From GCA-2746795 sp964643965 (GTDB lineage: Bacteria; Chloroflexota; Anaerolineae; Promineifilales; Promineifilaceae), in the NCBI GenBank assembly GCA_964643965.1, contig CAZXVH010000010.1, positions 21,400-85,399 on the forward strand: DNA of 64,000 nt, given 5' to 3'. Below the pieces are notes generated by a model. It had not been told where the DNA came from, did not search any database, and worked only from the letters and a program-made list of their open reading frames with translations. Shown in pieces: positions 42,415-50,527 of the stretch. A program made the position numbers and the translations under genes. Within the stretch, counting starts at the first letter, position 1; the number at the start of each line of letters is the position of its first letter.

Positions 42415-43569
42415 ATGGGTCACGATAATTTTTTGAACATTGCCGCCGCCCGCACTCTGCACCTGCCGTTTCAGCTATTTGCGCGACGGCCGTTCACTCC
42501 ACCCCAAAAAGCGATCCTCCTCCAGCCCTGCTGTTTGAGCCAGGTTATGTTAACTACTCCGCTGCTGGCCGCATTGAGCAACGCCTATCCCGAAACCCGC
42601 TTTGATTGGCTGATCAGCAACTGGGCGCGGCCGGCCATCGCCGGTAATCCCCGGTTGACGGAGTTGGTGGATGCCGGCAGCGCCGACCTCAAAAGCGGCG
42701 GGTATACCCTGCTGCGCCACCTGGCTGCCCAACTACGCGAAGAGGCGTATGATACTTGCATCATACCCAGCCGTTCCGGGACGCTGTCGCTGCTGCCCTG
42801 GTGGGCCGGTATCCCGCAGCGCATTGGCCTGGATATAAGCGGCCGGGGATTCGCCCACACCCTTCCCGTGAAACCGGCTAAAACAAAACAACATGCCGCA
42901 GAACTGTATTTGAGTCTGGCGGCCGCGATGAACATAGATCTGGCTCAAGAGAAAGCGGTAGGCATGGAGTTTTATCCGCCAGACATCGACCGCACCCGCA
43001 TCACCCGGCGGCTGGTGGAGGATTTGGACTGGTTGGGCGATCAGCCGTTGATCATTCTGCATCCGGGCGGAGCCAGCAACCCAGTGGAAACGAACAGCCA
43101 GAAGCAGTGGCCGGCTGAGCGCTTTGTGCGCCTGGGCAACCATCTGGCGCGGCGGCATGAGGCGCGGATTGTGCTGGTAGGGGCAGAAGTGGACAAAGAA
43201 TTGGTAACGGCCGTTGCCGGTATGATGTCGAATGCCGCAGTAGACCTGGCCGGGCAGTTGAGCCTGGGGGAATTAGGGGCGCTATGCGAGGTGGCCGATC
43301 TGTATGTGGGCAATGACACCGGCCCCACCCATGTGGCGGCGGCCGTGGGCTGCCCCACGTTGGCTATCTTTGGCCCCAGCAATCCTGCTTACTCAAAGCC
43401 GTATGCCACCAAGGGAAAGGTGGTGGTTTTATGGCGAGAGTGGGGGGGGAAACGGCCGTTTTCCTGGGATGAAGGCATTCGCGTGGAAGAAGCGGTCGCC
43501 GCCACTGAAACCCTGCTCAAACGAGAACCCAAACAGATGGGTCTAACGAGAAATTCTATTGACACTTGA
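42415..43569 (+). CDS. Glycosyltransferase family 9 (heptosyltransferase-like)
   Basis: 384 residues, GT-B fold. The N-terminal half has KAILLQPCCLSQVMLTTPLL in place of the usual GDxLLTTPxL start. The C-terminal half carries LHPGGASNP, the conserved KQWPAERFVRLG, VLVGAEVDKEL and the donor-site phrase YVGNDTGPTHVAAAVGCPTLAIFGPS (partly quoted: GNDTGPTHVAAA). GT9 enzymes transfer heptose or other sugars from nucleotide donors to lipid or polysaccharide acceptors. The 3' end of the gene contains the promoter of the tRNA gene. Confidence 0.9.
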   Translation: MGHDNFLNIAAARTLHLPFQLFARRPFTPPQKAILLQPCCLSQVMLTTPLLAALSNAYPETRFDWLISNWARPAIAGNPRLTELVDAGSADLKSGGYTLLRHLAAQLREEAYDTCIIPSRSGTLSLLPWWAGIPQRIGLDISGRGFAHTLPVKPAKTKQHAAELYLSLAAAMNIDLAQEKAVGMEFYPPDIDRTRITRRLVEDLDWLGDQPLIILHPGGASNPVETNSQKQWPAERFVRLGNHLARRHEARIVLVGAEVDKELVTAVAGMMSNAAVDLAGQLSLGELGALCEVADLYVGNDTGPTHVAAAVGCPTLAIFGPSNPAYSKPYATKGKVVVLWREWGGKRPFSWDEGIRVEEAVAATETLLKREPKQMGLTRNSIDT

Positions 43570-43587
43570 GGGGATGTCTGATAGTAT
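43559..43587 (+). promoter_or_regulatory. Consensus promoter of the tRNA-Asp gene
   Basis: TTGACA (43559-43564), 17-base spacer, TAGTAT (43582-43587), 19 bases before the tRNA 5' end. The -35 box overlaps the stop of the glycosyltransferase gene. Confidence 0.8.
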
Positions 43588-43606
43588 TCCCATCGCTCTA
43601 ACAAAA

Positions 43607-43679
43607 GGGGGCGTGGTGCAGCGGTTAGCACGCCGGCCTGTCAAGCCGGAGGTCGCGGGTTCAAATCCCGTCGCTCCCG
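43607..43679 (+). tRNA. tRNA-Asp (GTC)
   Basis: 73 bases. The acceptor arms GGGGGCG/CGCTCCC pair with one G-T wobble. D arm with GGTTAGCA, anticodon stem CCGGC/GCCGG with loop CTGTCAA (anticodon GTC, Asp), extra loop AGGTC, T arm GCGGG-TTCAAAT-CCCGT. CCA is not encoded. Its 3' end is repeated at about 45020 and 52780, so it looks like the attachment gene for islands to its right. Confidence 0.95.
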
Positions 43680-43680
43680 T
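43667..43680 (+). repeat. Putative attachment core at the tRNA-Asp 3' end
   Basis: CCCGTCGCTCCCGT is found here and exactly at 45026-45039, and with one mismatch at 52786-52799. All three are followed by an intrinsic terminator. Confidence 0.6.
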
Positions 43681-43706
43681 CGAACCCGCTCTGGGTGCAG
43701 AGCGAT

Positions 43707-43737
43707 AAAAGCTCTCGAGTAATTCGAGAGCTTTTTT
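43707..43737 (+). terminator. Intrinsic terminator of tRNA-Asp
   Basis: Stem AAAAGCTCTCGA / TCGAGAGCTTTT, 5-base loop, T-run. An almost identical copy follows the tRNA fragment at 45057-45086. Confidence 0.85.
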
Positions 43738-43826
43738 GTTTCTCAGAGCATTGCACCCAGCGAGGGAGCGAAACATATCGCTCCCGTGATATTTTCTCCC
43801 CCAATTTGGTTCCATCAGAAACTTTG

Positions 43827-44171
43827 ATGCCGCTAACCTATCCTTATCGCACTTTAGCCAACACCATTATCAATATAGCCTACCGCAATGGAGCAATAGA
43901 AAATATCCATGCTGGGAATGGAGTATTGTTGTCACTTACCCATCGTCGGTTTACCGACAGACAAGCAGGAAAAGTTATCCGACAATCAGACGAATCCCTA
44001 AGCCCATTCGTCTGTGATTTTCCTTTATGGGTAGATGGCTTGATGCAATTACCCCCTTGGTCCGAGCGATTGGCCTGTCTGCCATCTTCCAGTTTGTATC
44101 CACACGAATGGTCTTTGACAGAATCAAGCGCACAGGTACAGTTCAAATGTGACCCTACACATCTTCCATGA
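43827..44171 (+). CDS. Hypothetical protein in the first insertion
   Basis: 114 residues from ATG 43827 (peptide MPLTYPYRTLANTIINIAYR). The composition is protein-like: NGVLLSLTHRRFTDRQAGKV, SLSPFVCDFPLWVDGLMQLP and a Trp/Pro-rich end. I do not recognise a family. No clear ribosome site is seen. It lies between the tRNA terminator and the DUF433 gene, within the segment bounded by the tRNA 3'-end copies, so it is probably cargo of that insertion. Confidence 0.45.
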   Translation: MPLTYPYRTLANTIINIAYRNGAIENIHAGNGVLLSLTHRRFTDRQAGKVIRQSDESLSPFVCDFPLWVDGLMQLPPWSERLACLPSSSLYPHEWSLTESSAQVQFKCDPTHLP

Positions 44172-44266
44172 AAGTATTTGTTGAGAGTAAAGGCTAAATT
44201 ATCTCTCGAATCATTGGATGCTTATGATACAATAGAAGCCGTAGATAGCTTTTCAAGGAACATATT

Positions 44267-44593
44267 ATGAATGCAACTTTTCCTATCACAACATCATACG
44301 AGCATATTCGCCTTGATGACGAAGGTATCCCCCATATTGTTGGCACGACAATGAAAGTAGTTGAACTCGTCATGGCTCAAGAGGCTCATGGCTGGAGTCC
44401 CGAAGAGCTACATTTTCAACACCCCTATTTGAGTATGAGCCAAATTCATTCGGCATTGGCCTACTATTGGGAACATAAAGAAGAGTTGGATGCTGACATC
44501 GAAGAGAGGCTCAATTTTGCCGAGCAATCTCGCCAGGAAGCAGGGGAATCACCATTAGCAACCCGCTTGCGTAAGGATGGTCTTCTTGCATGA
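44267..44593 (+). CDS. DUF433 antitoxin-like protein
   Basis: 108 residues. DUF433 core: IRLDDEGIPHIVGTTMKVVELV, a predicted helix-turn-helix with HGWSPEELHFQHPYLSMSQIHSALAYYWEHKEE (partly quoted: WSPEELHFQHPYLSMSQIH). The family is the DNA-binding antitoxin of VapB-like pairs. AAGGAAC lies about 9 bases before ATG 44267, and a possible -10 box TACAAT is at 44228-44233. It overlaps the DUF5615 gene by 4 bases. Confidence 0.85.
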   Translation: MNATFPITTSYEHIRLDDEGIPHIVGTTMKVVELVMAQEAHGWSPEELHFQHPYLSMSQIHSALAYYWEHKEELDADIEERLNFAEQSRQEAGESPLATRLRKDGLLA

Positions 44594-44937
44594 CGATTGC
44601 TCTTTATATGGATGTTCATGTTCACCGTGCTATCACCACAGGGCTACGCTTGCGTGGGGTGGATGTCATTACGGCTCAAGAGGATGGGCATCGAACGGCT
44701 CCTGATAATATCTTGCTTGATAGGGCGACAGAGTTAGGGCGAGTTTTGTTCTCTCAAGATGAAGATTTGTTGGCTGAAGGAAAACTGCGTCAAACTCAAG
44801 GGACACCATTTGCAGGCGTTATTTACGCGCATCAATTAAGAATCACGATCGGCCGTTGTGCGAATGATTTAGAATTAATCGCTAAAGTGGTTGAGTCAGA
44901 AGAGTTGGCAAACCGTGTTGAATATCTTCCCCTTTAG
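44590..44937 (+). CDS. DUF5615 PIN-like toxin candidate
   Basis: 115 residues. N-terminal LYMDVHVHRAITTGLRLRGVDV and central LFSQDEDLLAEG match DUF5615, a PIN-like nuclease fold in which the early Asp and the later Asp/Glu residues bind metal. The overlap ATGA with the DUF433 gene and the order antitoxin-toxin are typical. RNase activity is inferred from the family, not shown. Confidence 0.82.
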   Translation: MTIALYMDVHVHRAITTGLRLRGVDVITAQEDGHRTAPDNILLDRATELGRVLFSQDEDLLAEGKLRQTQGTPFAGVIYAHQLRITIGRCANDLELIAKVVESEELANRVEYLPL

Positions 44938-45019
44938 CCAACTTTTGCAACAAAAATTGCACAAGAGCATGGTGATTTAAGCTCCCTGACAAAATAATAG
45001 TCGAGCACCCTGAGAGGCG

Positions 45020-45039
45020 TCCAAGCCCGTCGCTCCCGT
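45020..45039 (+). repeat. tRNA 3'-end fragment, copy 1
   Basis: TCCAAGCCCGTCGCTCCCGT. Its last 14 bases equal the tRNA-Asp 3' end. The 20-base unit recurs with one mismatch at 52780-52799. It marks the junction between two insertions. Confidence 0.65.
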
Positions 45040-45056
45040 AGCAAATTCCGGATTAA

Positions 45057-45086
45057 AAAGCTCTCGAGTAAATCGAGAGCTTTTTG
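45057..45086 (+). terminator. Duplicated tRNA-Asp-type terminator
   Basis: AAAGCTCTCGA / TCGAGAGCTTT stem with loop GTAAA and a T-run; differs from the tRNA-Asp terminator by few bases. It supports duplication of the tRNA 3' flank rather than chance similarity. Confidence 0.75.
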
Positions 45087-45135
45087 CTTTCTATGCGCCC
45101 ACACTCCCCGCGGGTTCCATCCTCAGTCGCTTCCG

Positions 45136-45389
45136 TCAACCACACTGGAGGAAAACGGCCGTTCCGGTGGCATGGGCCGCACGGCACAGGTGAGTCGGCG
45201 TATTGCGCAGCCGCTCTATCATTTCTTCGCGTGTTTCCGGCCAATCTGCTGGCGGCCAACCATCGACGATAAATGGTTCAGTGTAGGCGTCGATGTAGCA
45301 AAACTGACCGCGAAAGCGAATATCCAGGCGGATGTATTTCCCGGCGTAGTTTTCTCCTTGCCTATGATTGAATCGTTCTTGGTTAGATT
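45136..45389 (-). pseudogene. Remnant of a small conserved protein gene
   Basis: Read on the minus strand there is a good protein frame, NYAGKYIRLDIRFRGQF then CYIDAYTEPF and PETREEMIERLRNTPTHL, ending at TGA 45138-45136. It lacks any ATG, GTG or TTG start after the in-frame TAA just upstream, and the sequence after THLCR no longer looks conserved. I recall similar small proteins of unknown function from Chloroflexota and cyanobacteria, but cannot verify that here. Loss of the start and tail suggests decay during island turnover. Confidence 0.45.
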
Positions 45390-45592
45390 ATAAAACGATT
45401 TCCTCCTGTCGCGAAAAAATATCGCTTTCCCTGTTGGCTACCCATCCCAAACTGGTCGGGTTGGATAGCTGTTTGTTCTAAACCGGTTTTTTCTGAAATA
45501 ATTAGGTGAGATAATAACGGCCGTTCGCTATCGGTTGGATAAACCTTGGCTCGGACGTATAATTTTGTAGACATAAACAAGAAGGTGTCGCC

Positions 45593-48077
45593 ATGACCTA
45601 CAATGAAGCAGATACCCGCGCCAACCTCATAGACCCGAAACTTAACATGGCTGGCTGGACGCGCAGTCAGGTAACCCGTGAGCATTACTACCGGCCAGAC
45701 TTTGAGTATACGGCCGGGCGCGTGGTGCTGCGGGGCGATCGGGCGGAACGGCAGCCCCCGCGCCGGATAGATTATTTACTGCGTTACACTGACAGCTTTC
45801 CGATTGCAGTCGTAGAGGCCAAAGCCGAAAGCGAGTCTGCCTTGAGTGGTTTGCAGCAGGCAAAAGATTATGCACGGGACATAGGCGTCGCCTTTGCCTA
45901 CGCCACCAACGGCCGTTCCATCATCGAATGGGACGCCTTCACCAACACCACCCAGGAAATTGACGCATTCCCCAAGCCGGATGATTTGTGGGAGCGGTGG
46001 CGGATCAATGCAGATTTAGATGAACCACCAAGTCTAGCTGATTTTGAGCGTCGCTTTGGTGAATTACGGCCGATTTACTATGCCAAAGATGCCTCAACCC
46101 GACGACGCAATCCGCTGCTGTACGCCTACGCCCCACCTCAGGTAACTCGAGGTAAAGTACCGCGCCTACAACGCCTTTAGCCCCTTTGCCACCGGCGCCA
46201 GCGATCCCCGCTTTTTGCTCGATGGCAAAAAGAAATTGAGCCTGAATCGTGACCTGTACTTCGCCATTTACCACAACTTGTGGAGTGAGGAAGGCCAGGG
46301 GCAGCGCGTTTTTGAACAGTTCCCCGCCGACTTTTTCGATTTGATCATCATCGACGAAGCCCATCGTTCTGGCTGGGGCACTTGGAAAGAAATCCTGGAT
46401 TACTTTAGCAGCGCCATTCATCTGGGGATGACGGCCACGCCCAAGCAAGATGAAAATATCGACACCTACGCCTACTTTTGTGCCGAAGAGCCGGCCGTTG
46501 AAGTAGAAAATGAAGGTCAAACCCGCAAACCTGCGTATAGCTACAGTCTGGGCCAGGGCATTGAGGATGGCTTTTTGGCCACCTACAAGGTGCATTGGAT
46601 TCGCACCAATGTAGACCGCGAAGGCTTGAACATTGAAGAAGCGCTGGAGCGGGGCGCCGAGGTGTTTGTGCCGGAAGATGTCATGCTTCATTCAGAGTAC
46701 CAGACGCCACAGTTTGAGCGGGCCATCACGCTGCCCGATCGCACGGAATTGTTGACTGGACATCTGGCCAGGCTTCTGCGTCGCTTTGGACCGATGCAGA
46801 AAACGATGGTTTTTTGCGTGGACATGGAGCACGCTCAGGAAGTGGCCCGGCTGTTGAATAATCACTTTGCCGATCTCGGCTTTGGCGAGGATTACGCCGT
46901 GGCCATTGTCAGCGAAGAGGGGGAAGCGGGACGGCGACGGCTGCAGCAGTTTCAGGACAGCGACAAAAAGCTGCCGGTGGTGGCCACCACGGCCGAATTG
47001 CTTTCCACCGGCGTCGATGTCCCCTCCGCCCGCAACATCGTCTTCATGAAAACGCTCAACTCGCCCATTCTCTTTAAGCAAATTGTAGGGCGCGGCACGC
47101 GCATTGATGAAGATACCGGTAAGCTGTGGTTTCGTATCATTGATTACACGGGCGCCACTCGTTTGATTGATGAGGAGTGGGATAAGCCGCCCATGGCCAA
47201 AGGGTTTGAACCAGACGACGGCCGTTCGCAAACGGCCGTTCTAACCGGTACCATCTTTCTGGCAGATACCGAAGACATCATCCAGAGCGCCAACATCGCC
47301 GTCATCGCCGCACCCAATGACCAGCGCGGCCCTATCTTGAGCGATGCCCAGGGACAGTTCCGTTTTGAACGCCTGCCCGCTGGCGAAGTAACGCTGATTG
47401 CTTCCGGGCCGGGCGTGCGCCGCCGCCAGATGCAGGTGGAGCTGGCAGAAGGCGAAACCACCAGCGTGCAAATCGAACTAAAACCGGCTACAGAACAAAA
47501 GCGGCGCAAGATTGAAGTGACCAACTTGCAAGTGGAAATTGCCGATGAAGCCACCTTCATTGTGGAAGGGCATAACGAACCGATGACCTTGCAGGAGTAT
47601 GTCAATTACACCCGGCAAAAGGTGGTTGACCTGACCGGCTCCTGGGAAAAGCTGTTGGCTAATTGGCAGGAACCGGAGACACGAGAAGCGTTAGTGGCAC
47701 AATTGACACAAGCCAGTGTTTACCCGGATGTGTTGTCGGAAGTGCTGGATGAGATGGAAGTGGATGAGGTGGATATTTTGGGGCATGTGGCTTATGACCG
47801 CGCCCTGCAAACACGATATGATCGCACCCTGGAACTGCGCCAGCGGGAACGGCCGTGGTTGAACAGCTATGATCGGGATGCTCGCGAGGTGATCTATGCC
47901 TTACTGGGCAAGTACGAACTGGGCGGCCTGCGCCAGATCACCGACCCCCGTATTTTTCGTGTACCACCTTTCCGCCAAATGGGGGATGTGCGCGGTGTCA
48001 TTCGCCGCTTTGGTGGGGATGCGAGCCGATTGCGCCAAACGCTCTTTGAATTACAGTGGCGACTCTATAGCGCTTAA
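45593..48077 (+). pseudogene. hsdR: Type I restriction subunit HsdR, internally deleted and frame-broken
   Basis: The first frame (45593-46180) encodes the N-terminal nuclease domain: ANLIDPKLNMAGW, RIDYLLRYTDSFPIAVVEAKAE (D...ExK nuclease core partly quoted) and GRSIIEWD. The second frame resumes near 46146-46161 (VKYRAYNAFSPFATGASDPRF) and runs to 48077, with helicase motif II IIIDEAHRSGW, motif III GMTATP, motif VI QIVGRGTRIDE and an EcoEI-type C-terminal domain. The segment with Walker A (GxGKT) is missing in both, so about 100-150 residues are deleted and the frame is shifted. Restriction and translocation should be lost. A beta-sandwich-like insert lies at 47240-47490. Confidence 0.85.
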
Positions 48078-48105
48078 AGGGCCTATCTTATCTCTAATTT
48101 ACGGG

Positions 48106-48111
48106 TATAAT
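48106..48111 (+). promoter_or_regulatory. -10 box of the phd-vapC pair
   Basis: TATAAT 41 bases before ATG 48152, followed by two CGGTAT repeats (48114-48119 and about 48130-48135), a likely autoregulatory operator. The -35 is weak. The GGAG ribosome site is at about 48138-48141. Confidence 0.45.
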
Positions 48112-48151
48112 AACGGTATGTACCATATTCGGTATCAAGGAGCGTATCAAA

Positions 48152-48427
48152 ATGAGTACAAAAATAATGCCCGTAAGTGATCTGCGCCGTCAGACAAGCA
48201 CGGTCCTGCGTAACATTCAAGAAGATGGCGATGTCGTTTACATCACGCAACATGGTCGGCCAGCGGCCGTCATACTTGACTACAAGCAGTATGAAGCGCT
48301 TGTAGCTAAAGCACAGCCTCATGGATGGCCGGGCGATTATTTTGCCCAAACATACGGCGCTTTGGCCGACGACCCGTTGGTTCGTCCCGAACAAGGGGAG
48401 TTTGAGAAACGGGAAACGGCGCCGTGA
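48152..48427 (+). CDS. Phd/YefM-type antitoxin
   Basis: 91 residues. N-terminal Phd/YefM DNA-binding fold: MPVSDLRRQTSTVLRNIQ, VVYITQHGRPAAVILDYKQYEAL (partly quoted: ITQHGRPAAVILDYKQ). The C-terminal 30 residues (AQTYGALADDPLVRPEQG) would wrap the toxin. It overlaps the PIN toxin gene by 4 bases (GTGA). It is placed between the hsdR remnant and hsdM, so the pair probably stabilises the island. Confidence 0.9.
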   Translation: MSTKIMPVSDLRRQTSTVLRNIQEDGDVVYITQHGRPAAVILDYKQYEALVAKAQPHGWPGDYFAQTYGALADDPLVRPEQGEFEKRETAP

Positions 48428-48828
48428 CCTATTTGCTGGATACCAACGTCTGTATTCGCTATCTGAACGGCCGTTCGCCGGGCGTTCTGCAAAAATTACA
48501 GGCACTACAACCGGTTGAAGTGGTGGTTTGCTCGGTGGTCAAGGCAGAGTTGTTTTACGGTGCGCAACGCAGCCATGATCCGGCGCGTTCGCTGACCGTG
48601 CAGCGCCAATTCTTGCAGCCATACCTTTCTTTACCGTTTGACGATGCGGCCGCTGAACTGGCCGGTATCTTGCGGTCCGAACTGGCCCAAGCCGGTACAC
48701 CAATCGGGCCTTACGACCTGCAGATTGCGGCTATTGCCCTGGCCCATGGCTGCACCCTGGTGACCCATAATGTCCGGGAGTTCGGCCGTGTCCCCGACCT
48801 GGCCATTGAGGATTGGGAGACAGCGTGA
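48424..48828 (+). CDS. vapC: VapC-type PIN-domain toxin
   Basis: 134 residues from GTG 48424. PIN ribonuclease motifs: YLLDTNVCIRYL with the first metal Asp (residue 5), VKAELFYGA with Glu (about 42), and GPYDLQIAAIALAHG with the third acidic residue (about 98), then TLVTHNVREFGRV. Length is normal. Expected to cleave tRNA or other RNA when its antitoxin is degraded. Confidence 0.93.
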   Translation: MTYLLDTNVCIRYLNGRSPGVLQKLQALQPVEVVVCSVVKAELFYGAQRSHDPARSLTVQRQFLQPYLSLPFDDAAAELAGILRSELAQAGTPIGPYDLQIAAIALAHGCTLVTHNVREFGRVPDLAIEDWETA

Positions 48829-48835
48829 TTAGCGT

Positions 48836-50527
48836 ATGAAACAACAAACCAATGAAACGCTGCGCAACGACATGTGGCGGGCGTACGACATCTTACGCCG
48901 CGACAATAATGTGGGCGGCATTATGCAGTACACCGAGCATCTGGCCTGGCTGCTCTTTCTCAAGTTTTTGGATGAGGAAGAGAAGCGACGGGCTGACGAA
49001 GCAGCGCTTACAGGGAAGACTTATCAGCCAATGCTGGCGGGCGAACTGGCCTGGGATCACTGGACAGCGCTGCCCGCCAATGAAATCATCCAGTTTGTAC
49101 GTGGTACGCTGCTAGACCGCCTGGCGCGGCTGGCCGGTTCCCCCCTGGCGCGGACGGTGGCCGGGATTTTCTCCGATGAAAGCGTGGGCGACCAGACCGT
49201 GATTCGCAATGTGCCGGTGTGCGCTTCCGGCTACAACCTGAAGGACGTGCTGGACGTCATCAATAGCATTCAGTTTGAGAGCGAGGATGATATTTTTACC
49301 ATCACCCGCTTTTACGAAGATTTGCTGATCCAGATGGGCAACGAGAACCGCATTGCCGGCGAATTCCACACGCCGCGCCCGGTAATTCGTTTTATGGTAG
49401 ATGTGATTGACCCTCAAATTGGGGAGACGGTATACGATCCGGCGGGCGGCTCCTGTGGTTTTCCGGCGCAGGCCTATTTGCATATGGAGCCGAAAGCGCG
49501 TACCGTCCAGGATCACGAATTTTTGCAGCAAAAAGCGTTTTACGCCCAGGAGAAAAAGGGGCTTTCCTTCCTGTTGGGGACGATGAACCTGGTTTTGCAC
49601 GGCGTGACCTCGCCCAATCTGACGCGCACCAATACGCTGGAAGAGAGCATGAAAGGGAGCGTCAGCAACCGGCACGACATCATCCTCACCAATCCCCCCT
49701 TTGGCGGCACGGAAGGGCGGCACATTCAGCAAAATTTTCCGGTGCAGGCGAACGCCACTGAACTGCTCTTTATACAGCACATCATCAAGAAGCTGAAGAA
49801 GACGCCCAACGCCCGCGCCGCGATGGTGGTGCCGGAAGGGACGCTGTTCCGGGGCGGCGCCTTTGCCGAAGTGAAGAAGGATTTGCTGGAGCAGTTCCAC
49901 CTCTTTGCCGTGGTGAGCCTGCCCCCTGGCACCTTTGCCCCCTATTCGGACGTGAAGACGGCGCTGCTCTTTTTCCAACGGCCGGATAACGTGCTGGCAC
50001 GCAACCCGGCAGCGCGGCAGGAGACCTGGTATTACGAAATGCTGCTGCCGGCAGGGTTGAAGAAGTTTAGCAAAGGCAGCCCAATGCAAGATGAACATTT
50101 TGACGAGGCGCGGGCGATGTGGCAGCAGTGGCGTGCTTATTTGCAGGGTGAAGGTGAACGGCCGTTTCCTTACGCCACCGATTTGCGCGACCGGTGGCAG
50201 GTGCATTGGCTGTGGGAAGCGTACCGGCAGGATGAGCGCGGCAAAGCGGAGAAACCGACCGCCCAGCCGGAGGACAGCCTGGCGGCCAAAGCGGCCCATG
50301 CGGCGCAAGGGCCACGCCCGGCGGAACCGTATACCACCTGGATTGAAACGCTGGAAGACCTGAAAGCCCGCGGCACCGACTTGAGCGCCAGAAATCCCAA
50401 CCAGGATGATCGCGTCAGGCTGCCGCTGCCGGCCGAGATTACGGCCAGTTTGCTGGAACGGACGCGGGAGTTTCAAAGTATTCTGTTGAATCTCCATGAG
50501 TTGGTTAGCAATGGTGATGAGAAATGA
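48836..50527 (+). CDS. hsdM: Type I modification methyltransferase HsdM
   Basis: 563 residues. N-terminal HsdM_N helices (LRNDMWRAYDILRRDNNVGG), then the N6-adenine methylase core: motif I VYDPAGGSCGFPAQA (about 200; Cys replaces the more common Gly/Thr in DPAxGxGG) and catalytic motif IV TNPPFGG (about 284). The C-terminal part (about 450-520) is a charged linker. It overlaps hsdS by 4 bases. Both are intact although hsdR is broken, so the locus can still methylate. Confidence 0.94.
   Translation: MKQQTNETLRNDMWRAYDILRRDNNVGGIMQYTEHLAWLLFLKFLDEEEKRRADEAALTGKTYQPMLAGELAWDHWTALPANEIIQFVRGTLLDRLARLAGSPLARTVAGIFSDESVGDQTVIRNVPVCASGYNLKDVLDVINSIQFESEDDIFTITRFYEDLLIQMGNENRIAGEFHTPRPVIRFMVDVIDPQIGETVYDPAGGSCGFPAQAYLHMEPKARTVQDHEFLQQKAFYAQEKKGLSFLLGTMNLVLHGVTSPNLTRTNTLEESMKGSVSNRHDIILTNPPFGGTEGRHIQQNFPVQANATELLFIQHIIKKLKKTPNARAAMVVPEGTLFRGGAFAEVKKDLLEQFHLFAVVSLPPGTFAPYSDVKTALLFFQRPDNVLARNPAARQETWYYEMLLPAGLKKFSKGSPMQDEHFDEARAMWQQWRAYLQGEGERPFPYATDLRDRWQVHWLWEAYRQDERGKAEKPTAQPEDSLAAKAAHAAQGPRPAEPYTTWIETLEDLKARGTDLSARNPNQDDRVRLPLPAEITASLLERTREFQSILLNLHELVSNGDEK

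Noticed and set aside
43766..43790. Additional tRNA-end copy (CGCTCCCGT) after the tRNA terminator
   Set aside because: Only nine bases match, and they form one arm of a small local hairpin (GGGAGCG/CGCTCCC), so chance is enough to explain it.
45020..45039. Second functional tRNA gene
   Set aside because: Only the 3' T-arm/acceptor part is present; no anticodon arm or 5' acceptor strand precedes it.
46215..48077. Stand-alone helicase gene starting at 46215
   Set aside because: The first codon is an internal TTG with no ribosome site; the reading continues homologously upstream to about 46146 and joins the nuclease fragment, so it is one broken hsdR.
49112..50497. Long open frame (about 460 codons) on the minus strand opposite hsdM
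   Set aside because: It is antisense to a gene with complete family motifs, its product is Arg/His/Gln-rich without recognisable domains, and it has no ribosome site. Shadow of GC-rich codon use.
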